64,000 nt of DNA, from assembly GCA_030544215.1 (NCBI GenBank), contig JARZZO010000014.1, forward strand, positions 33,509,734-33,573,733, written 5' to 3'. Every line of letters begins with the position of its first letter. Position 1 is the stretch's first letter. The notes beneath the pieces are model-generated. The model searched no databases. It saw nothing but the letters and a program-made list of their open reading frames with translations, and was not told the origin of the DNA. Of this stretch, positions 57,516 through 64,000 are shown piece after piece. A program made the translations under genes and the position numbers. This DNA comes from Zantedeschia hybrid cultivar (taxonomy: Eukaryota; Streptophyta; Magnoliopsida; Alismatales; Araceae).

Positions 57516-59127
57516 TCTTTCTAAGGTATTTTTCAACAACAATATCTTTTTTAATTAATGCACAACAAAAATTATTAGTTAGTTAGTTGTCTTTAATGTT
57601 TATTTTTTATGGATGTACATGAATTGCATTCATTCTTATTGTACATCAATTGAATAATATATATGTAATTTTTTCTGATTTTTTCCTGATTTTTTTCTAT
57701 TTTTTCTGATTTCTTTTAAAAAAAAAAAATCCGGCCGAGTCGGACCGGCCGGACTGAGTCTGGATCGGCCGACTCGGCCGATCCAGATCGGGTCGGGTCG
57801 GGATCGCCGGGTCCCGATTCCCGGTCCCAACCCGAGCCGGAATTCCTTGGTCCTTCATGCCATTTTTTAGGCCATCTGGAACGAGAGGAACAGTAGGATC
57901 TTTCGCAAAGAAGCGTTTATCCATAATAGAATTCTAACTTTTGTTTGTGAGAAAGTAACAGAATAGGCTTCGCTTCTTTATTATGGGTTGCGTCTTCCTT
58001 TTCTGATATTTTGAGTGAGAGGTGATGATTGTACCATCTTGGTGCTTTTTGTATAGGGCGTTTATGAGGGTTCTGTTTATACTCTTGTACATTCTCCTAT
58101 TTTTTGAATATATACTGTATACCAACTACTTTAAAAAAAAGAATAAAGTAACCAATGTCGAACTGAAAAGGCTCAACTTTGAATCCCATATGGGGGGTGT
58201 ATAAGAAAAGGAGGCTCGCCAGCACGCTCCCGTCGAGATGGACACACTCAAGGTGGGCTTGGAGCTTTGGAGGTCCCCTGTCGCAAACTTCATCTTCTCC
58301 TCTAGACTAGGGAAACACACCATGTAGCAACCCCCACTTCCCCTAAATAGGCTCGGCTACCCCCGTCTGCCACCCAATGCTGTCCCAACCTACCAGGCCT
58401 CCACGGGCTGGTGCGGCGCAAACGGCCTGCTATGGCAAGAGACAGTGTTACATACACTCGTACATCGCGATCTCTCAGAGTGGGTAGGGCTCCTAAGTTT
58501 CGGCATCAATAGGTCTTGGACATGGTGCGAACAACCTTGGCCTTGTACTAGGCCCTCTGGAAGCCCTCGTCGTCCCAACTCACCTCCGCTTCGTCGCCAA
58601 TGGAGAACCTCATTGTCCTCTCTCTCCCACCCCCCCACCCCCCATCACTTCACCAAAGGTGCAGAGAGCATTAGACAAGCGATAGTGACCAGAGCTTAGT
58701 GGTGGGTGCACTTGGGAGTTCCTCCTGTGCATGCACTGGGAACCTGGAGTTTTAGGATTAATTCGATATTAGAAGCCTAATTGTTTTATCAATTCTTATA
58801 ATAATCTTGTTCAAAACTTTTGTAAATGTTTCATTAGGCTGGGGACCTGGGAGGCGATGTTGGCATGGTGGGCTTATGAGGCGTTGATTTACTTTTGGTT
58901 CTAGAAGGTTGATATAGAATATATAAATCAATTAAATATTCTTACTTCGAGCCAGCTCACGAGCTAGTTGAGCTGAGCTAGGTCAAGCTCGAGCTTGGCT
59001 CGTCTGATCAGACGAGCTTAAATTAAAAGTCGGGCTTGGTTCGATTGATTAAATGAGTCGAGCCGAGCCAAGCCTAAATTGACTGAGCTTTCATAGCTCA
59101 CGAATGGCTCAGTCGTAGCCACCCCCA

Positions 59128-60060
59128 GCTCCAACTATTTATTAAAAACTGCAAATGTTATCTATGTTAAAGTTAGAAATCAAAGTAGGAGTAGGAATAT
59201 ATCACCTTACCTAAAAGGAGATACATCCAAGTTCAAGTTGCTGCAAAGATATTGTTGAATTCCCACAATTTGATGCCTTCTACTTACTTACTAGGAACAA
59301 CAAATCTTATATTAAAGTTAGAAACAGAGGAGGAACATGAATGTGTCACCTTACCAGAAAAAAGATTCATCGAAGTCCGAGCGGCTACTATTGAACCAAG
59401 CTCGAGTAGCTTGCGAGTGGCTGAACTCGTGGCCACGCCTATTAGGTCCAACTATCTATTAAAAATGCAAATGTTATCTATGTTAAAGTTAAAAACCAAA
59501 AGAGGAGCAGGAATATATCACCTTACCTGAAATGAGATACATCAAAGTTCAAGTTGCTTAAGATGTCGTCGATTCCCGCAGTTTGATGCCTTCTACTTAC
59601 TTACAAGGAACTACAAATCTTTAAAGTAAGAAATGGAGGAGGAATATGAACGTGTCACCTTATCAGAAAAGAGATTCATCGAAGCCCGAGATACTGCTAT
59701 TGCAGAGCTACCCCCAATTTGATGCCTCCAGCTACCTACTAAAAACTCCAAATCTTATCTATATTAGCAATAGAAACCAAAAGAAGAGAACAAATGGATC
59801 ACCTTACCTGAAAGGAGATTCGTCGAAGTTCAAGTTGTTACTGAGGTATTGTCGAATTGCCACAATTTGATGCCTTATACCTAATAGGAACTACAATTCT
59901 TATGTTAAAGTTAGAAATTGAAGGAGAAGCATGTCACCTTACCTGAAAAGAGATTCATCGAAGTCCGAGCTACTGCTAAGATATTGTTGAATTGCCCTCA
60001 ATTTAACGCCTCCAATTATATAGTAGGAACTACAAATCTCATCTATGTTAAAGTTAGAAA
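59128..60060 (-). repeat. ~145-bp tandem repeat array, last block
   Basis: About six units. A short piece of CGAG right end (GAACCAAGCTCGAGTAGCTT ... GTGGCCACGCC, 59396-59449) interrupts one unit, and similar array text resumes, so unequal exchange is likely. Part of a further unit appears again at 60190-60290 inside the macro-unit. Confidence 0.8.
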
Positions 60061-61150
60061 CATTCATGCTTCCCCCTAAACAAAACCATAAAGGGCTTAG
60101 TCCCAAAATAAGGCTATTATGTTCTAAACTTGGAATATCAATTACTTACATTATTAAACTATCACTCTAGTTTTGTATTATAATTTTAATCAAAATCCGA
60201 GCTACTGCTAAGATACTGTCGAGTTGCCCTCGATTTAATGCCTCCAATTATATACTAAGAACTATAAATCTTATCTATTTTAAAGTTAGAAACACTGATG
60301 CTTCTCGCTAAATAAAACCATAAAGGGCTTAGTCCCAAAATGAGGCTACTATATTCTAAACTTAGAATATCAATTACCTACATTGTTAAACTATCACTCT
60401 AGTCTTGTATTATAATTTTAAACGAGTTACTCATATCTCAAATAACGCGCCTTGTATGATACTTTGTTTTTTATTTGGAACCAAATAATATTCTAGTATA
60501 TTGCCAAAATAAAACGTTAAACTATCAATCTAGTTTTATATTAGAATTTCAATCAACCACTTAACTATACTTCAAATAAGGCACCTTGCATGATGGTCCA
60601 TTACCTCAAATGTATTTTGTTTTTCATTTTCAAACATAATAAACCGACTTAAGCATTCATTTAGACACTCATGAATTCAATGTCTCAATCAACAATCATA
60701 ACATCATATATATCGCTTTTAAGGTCATTTTATGAATGTTATTTGCCTTTATGTATATTTATTTATTTATTTAAATTATGATATTACTTAGCAAACACAA
60801 ACTTAAGAACACACTGACTATACTCTGTCATTCGTGCCCTATCTTATAAGACTGCATACTACGATACCTCGACAAAACATAGACAAGAGTCAACTAATGT
60901 GGTAAAACTTTTATCATAAATCAATCGATCGACACGACTTGGTGTGCAAACTTAGTGTGCGGTCCCAACCGGCAACTGCTTACCAAGAACTACAAATCTC
61001 CTCTTTGCCTAAGACCAGAAACCCTAAACTAATTATGGCTTCAAAAGGGTTCCATAATAACATGATATCTAGTCCTCATTATTTCAAGGCAATCATTCTT
61101 TCATAAAGATAACACTTATTAAGCAGTTCTTTTTGTGGCTAAATTTTCTC
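60061..61150. repeat. Macro-unit copy, last
   Basis: Begins with a ~235 bp duplication (CATAAAGGGCTTAGTCCCAA at 60089 and again at 60321) and then runs through the usual phrases to GCAGTTCTTTTTGTGGC. After it the window-wide repeat system stops. Confidence 0.8.
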
Positions 61151-62389
61151 AGTTCTTTCATAATAAGTAGTCACTGCAAGAAGTTCCTTATCTGAAGTAT
61201 CTACAATCACCACATTCATGTGCATGACTTAATCGTCAAATCTAGTTCAGAAACACTATTATTTTTCAGCTGCCTTGTAATTCTTTCCCTAGATTGTTCA
61301 TGAAGACATGGTTTGCCGCATCATACTGGATCGAGCCAACTCGTACGAGTCGACTCGTATATAGGCCGACTTGATCCACTGGTACGCACCAAGTTAGATT
61401 GGATCGTGTCGACTCATACATGCTTAATGGAATGTTTTACATTGAGTTTTTCCTTTGATAAGTAAAATTATAATTTTTATATCAATTAATAGGGCACATT
61501 ACCCTAAAATGTGGCTTAAACTCATTAATTTTAAGAAACTCATTGGCTTAACTCATGCGACTCGGACCAAGTCGGATCGGTATTGTACCGTATCTAGGAA
61601 GATATGACCCGATACGGATCAGCGATGCGGCGAACCTTACATGGAGATGTTGTATCTTTATTCATTTAGCCCCTGCACTAATTTAAAAAAGATTTGTAAA
61701 GCCATTTCAAATACCTTTCCTATTCCCACGCATTTCAACCTATAATGAGCATGTTTTTTTTTAATTTAATAACATGAATAATTGATTTGTTTGAAAACAA
61801 TGACAATGATTTAGCCCATCAAAATACCATTGAAATTATAGAATGGGCGATACCCATTGCAAGGGTTACCTATGGCATGTCCTGCGTAAGGCTGGGATTA
61901 GACGGAACCTCGGCAATTGGTGATATCATCTGAGAATTTTTCTTCAAAACTAAACTAAATTTAATCTAACGCAAAAGAACATAGAATGTGACAGTACCTA
62001 TCTTTGTGACTTGGACGAGATATAAACATAATGCATATGACATAAGCAAATGATTTAAAGTCAGTAACAGACCAATGTCTCTTTACCAATACTCCACCGT
62101 CGAATATCGTACTTCTTGGCTAGAAGTTGGAAATAAACAATCAATAACAGGACAATCAACCTCCATTCACCAATATTTCATGTGATATATCCAATACCCA
62201 TAACAGAATATCTAATAAAGAACCAACCACCTCCAAAAATAAAATGAAATAAAATAAATAACTGTACAGTTGCATCAGAAAATTTTGGTTCCGTTGAGGT
62301 GTTAAAACAAGTTTGGAAAGGGATTCAACAGTCTTAAGCAATTCTTAACTTTGAGGAAGGAAAACATCAAAAACAAAAATGAAGAAAGT
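61151..62389. other. Unique-looking AT-rich sequence with one MITE, no gene
   Basis: Apart from the 61310-61636 element no repeat or coding frame over 60 codons is convincing. It marks the edge of the repeat system and may be intron or intergenic DNA. Confidence 0.5.
61310..61636. mobile_element. ~327-bp MITE with GGTTYGCCGCATC ends
   Basis: Left GGTTTGCCGCATC and right, reverse-complemented, GGTTCGCCGCATC, 12 of 13 identical. The inner parts contain GTCGACTCGTA and CGACTCGGACCAAGTCGGAT palindrome-like text and GATACGG. The target duplication is not clear (ACATG occurs at both sides, offset by 3 bp on the right). Non-coding. Confidence 0.6.
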
Positions 62390-62409
62390 AACAGTGAGGA
62401 AGGCATGCA

Positions 62410-63501
62410 AATTTGTAGAGAAGAATGCAGATATGTCATCGATCTCATTTGACTTCAAAGTGGGAGATGGGTGTGAGATGCTTTTCTGGAGGGACGAATG
62501 GTGCTCTAACAGGTCAATGGCTTCTCAGTTTAGCAATCTGTTCTCTATTATTATTAAGCAGGAAGCCTCTGTTGCAGATGTAATTCCTCAAAATCATGCA
62601 GGTCACCTGAGCATTACTCTCAGAAGGGATCCTACTGCGGTGGAACTAGATGAGCTCTTTGCCCTCTTCTCTTTGCTCAATCGGACCAACATTTGTAGTG
62701 AAGAACAAGATAAGAGAATTTGGAGATGGAATAGTAATGGGAAATTTTCAGTTAATTCCCTAGTGTAATTTATGGATGATGGTGGCTGTAGGGTGTGGTG
62801 GCACTATATTGTCTGGTCAAAGCCGCTTCCTAATAAAATCAAGTTGTTCCTATGGAAGATTGCATGGTCAAAGCCGCTTCCTAATAAAATCAAGTTGTTC
62901 CTATGGAAGATTGCATGGTGCAGGTTACCTGCAGGTCAAACGATTAAGAAATTTCATACAAATGCCAGCACTAAGTGCTCTTTATGTGCTGCTTTTGATG
63001 GGAATCAGAACCACCTTTTTTATGTCTGTGGTACTATCAGCGTGCAATGGAAGGTTCTATGCAGATTGTTTCATATTAGATGGGTAGAACATGCTTCAGT
63101 TTTGGAGTTAATCAGATGGTGGGAACAAGTGTGCCCCTTTCCTTCACAGGAAAAATTGGGGTATCTGATTTGTCCTGCTCTTTTGTGGGCTATTTGGTGT
63201 GAAAAAAAACAGGAGAAGATTTAGCGATCAATACAGGTGATCTAATGAGAAGTGCAATCGATGGGTTTACTTTTGGAGAGGGCTAAATTGTGGAGAAGCA
63301 CGTTGTCTTGATGCTCTCTGAATCATCAGTTTTTCTTCTTGATAAAACAGGTTTTGTTGTTATCCTGTGTTTTGTTATCTTTTCTGTTTTCTTTTGGGGC
63401 CTTGGTAGGCAGTGTGTTCCCTTTAAAGGCTTATTAGTGTGCCTTCCTTGTATCCTCTTACTGTTGTTTCAATGGAATTGTGACTTTTGTCACCTTCAAA
63501 A
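62410..63501 (+). pseudogene. 5'-truncated L1 LINE with 20-bp target duplication
   Basis: Flanked by identical 20 bp copies (62390-62409 and 63502-63521, starting AACAGTGAGGAAGG). It reads SFDFKVGDGCEMLFWRDEWC (about 62440), the region before zf-RVT, then RIWRWNSNGKFSVNSLV, a stop, KIKLFLWKIAWCRLPAGQTI, CSLCAAFDGNQNHLFYVC and LLWAIWCEKKQ. These are the C-terminal zf-RVT domain of plant L1 ORF2. A 51 bp in-frame duplication (62814-62864 and 62865-62915, 17 codons) repeats SKPLPNKIKLFLWKIAW. The tail ends CACCTTCAAA. Confidence 0.92.
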
Positions 63502-63592
63502 AACAGTGAGGAAGGCATGCAGACAGCTCTTGCATAGCTTAGAACTTTCGGAAAGAATGGACATACACAAGAAATAAGAGCAAAACAAATAC

Positions 63593-63740
63593 CTTAGAGC
63601 AGATGCATCAGATTGGAGAGAGGCATCAAGGGCTGCATCCTCATAAGTTGAATGTGCAGGATGAATTATTGGACGACTCTGGGAAGAGTAAGCAAGAGTA
63701 CACTGTTTTTTGAACGGGGTGGGAATTCTACGCCAGCAGA
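63593..63740 (-). CDS. Possible exon of an unidentified host gene
   Basis: 148 bp, read leftward, bounded by TTGACAG (acceptor, ending 63741) and CTAAG|GTATTTG (donor, at 63593/63592). It is open in one frame with 48 whole codons: CWRRIPTPFKKQCTLAYSSQ near the start and YEDAALDASLQSDASALR at the end. The composition is that of a real protein rather than of a transposon. I do not recognise the protein. If right, the gene continues off the right edge (upstream) and to the left, and the LINE at 62410 would lie in an intron. Confidence 0.35.
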
Positions 63741-64000
63741 CTGTCAATACCCAAAGATATAACTAAAACTTCAATTTAATAATCATATTGAGAGATTGAT
63801 AATAGTAGTGAAAGACAATAATTCCAAAAATGGACAGCTAAGAAGATGTTCAAAGAGGCATAATTTCACATAAACAAAGTTCATATGACATAAACAGATA
63901 AGCATTTCATGTACTCTTTAGTACTTGTACTTTGACATCATTACATAAAGTGTAAAATCACACCCACTCCGGAACCATCTACGTATGTACATATACACAC
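63741..64000. other. AT-rich edge sequence, no gene
   Basis: Would be intron upstream of the candidate exon. No repeat of the window recurs here. Confidence 0.45.

Larger units (their letters stand above)
52557..57849 (+). mobile_element. 5.3-kb hAT DNA transposon, near-intact
   Basis: Starts CATGGAATGCAGAATCGG and ends, reverse-complemented, CAAGGAATTCCGGCTCGG; flanked by a perfect 8 bp duplication GTCCTTCA (52549-52556 and 57850-57857). Subterminal zones are packed with GATCGGCCGATC-like palindromes at both ends. A GC-rich leader (52790-53110), five intron repeats and a multi-exon transposase follow. It is the apparent autonomous member of the family that includes the 882 bp telomere-bearing element and two MITEs. 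The LINE reading frame is split exactly at the duplication, confirming the boundaries. Confidence 0.95.
52168..58142 (+). pseudogene. 5'-truncated LINE (zf-RVT end), split by a hAT element
   Basis: The left part (52168-52556) reads SVKSAYKVIVDRGVLH, VKILIWRCSLRRLPTCNRM then CLLCGEEDETIDHPFC, the zf-RVT domain at the C terminus of plant L1 ORF2. The right part (57850-58142) reads AIWNERNSRIF, the usual sequence after zf-RVT, and a 3' tail ending TTTAAAAAAAAG. The two ATAAAGTAA-like flanks (52152-52167 and 58143-58158, 13 of 16 matching) look like its target duplication. About 680 bp of LINE remain. Confidence 0.85.
51961..59127 (+). mobile_element. CGAG hAT-like element F, split by a nested LINE and hAT
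   Basis: Left-truncated at 51961 (GGGCTCGAGCTCGGC). At 52167 the text ATAAAGTAAATGATGT is interrupted and resumes at 58143 as ATAAAGTAACCAATGT, then runs through the Agenet-derived region (58200-58755) to the right end GTAGCCACCCCCA before GCTCCAAC. The insert is a 5'-truncated LINE that itself holds the 5.3 kb hAT element. Confidence 0.82.

Noticed and set aside
57010..57558. 182-codon plus-strand ORF near the transposase end
   Set aside because: It is the alternate frame of the transposase tail; the tail frame continues the DDSTDDDDDD sequence and ends at 57513, broken by three stops.

Overview
The window is flowering-plant nuclear DNA from a repeat-dense region. Evidence for a plant: CCCTAAA-type (Arabidopsis-type) telomeric repeats, a Cassandra TRIM with 5S-rRNA-like LTRs, an Athila-type tRNA-Asp primer site, L1-type LINEs with zf-RVT ends, Ty1/copia gag-protease, and a BED/DUF659 hAT transposase. 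I cannot name the species. No complete host gene is recognisable; the only host-like coding candidate is one possible exon near the right edge (63593-63740, minus strand). Nearly everything else is transposable elements and tandem or segmental repeats.

The backbone, seen from base 1 to about 61 kb, is a local repeat system. It has (i) arrays of a ~140-150 bp tandem unit whose minus strand looks like a small exon plus a mini-intron; (ii) a ~1.2 kb AT-rich 'macro-unit' between arrays; and (iii) a non-autonomous hAT-like element with CGAG/GAGCTCG-rich ends ('CGAG element') carrying a captured plant Agenet-domain gene fragment. The blocks recur in the same order roughly every 4-6 kb from 33 kb to 61 kb. 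The CGAG element sits at the same target site (GCTCCAAC) in each copy, so it inserted before the segment was amplified.

Layout. 0-7.5 kb: repeat arrays, two CGAG fragments and a decayed LINE. 7.5-8.4 kb: an 882 bp hAT derivative holding ~390 bp of telomere-like repeats and a perfect 43 bp palindrome. 9.2-10 kb: a cluster of TRIM LTRs. 11.7-12.1 kb: a 242 bp tandem duplication. 12.8-16 kb: minus-strand Copia gag-protease-integrase remnant with a MITE upstream. 16.1-18.9 kb: the longest 150-bp array, split by an 8.1 kb LTR retrotransposon (18932-27035, TSD ATCAC) that has a tRNA-Asp PBS and long LTRs, lacks reverse transcriptase, and carries an unrecognised ORF pair. 27-33 kb: array, MITE, macro-unit with Cassandra, then a degenerate L1. 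33-51 kb: successive array / CGAG / macro-unit blocks, one CGAG copy containing a second TRIM and a Cassandra LTR piece. 52-59 kb: a four-deep nest of hAT transposon in LINE in CGAG element in array. 59-61 kb: last array and macro-unit. 61-64 kb: a MITE, a truncated L1 with a 20 bp TSD, and the possible host exon.

The hAT family at 52.6-57.8 kb is the functional centre. It is a 5.3 kb element with an 8 bp TSD, spliced transposase exons with BED finger, DUF659 and C-terminal dimerisation region, and five ~153 bp intron repeats each holding a hairpin. One frameshift and three late stop codons suggest it is only recently dead. The 882 bp telomere-bearing element and two ~180 bp MITEs share its ends, so they could have been mobilised by such a transposase. 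All comparisons were by eye; family names rest on recognised motifs and no search was run.
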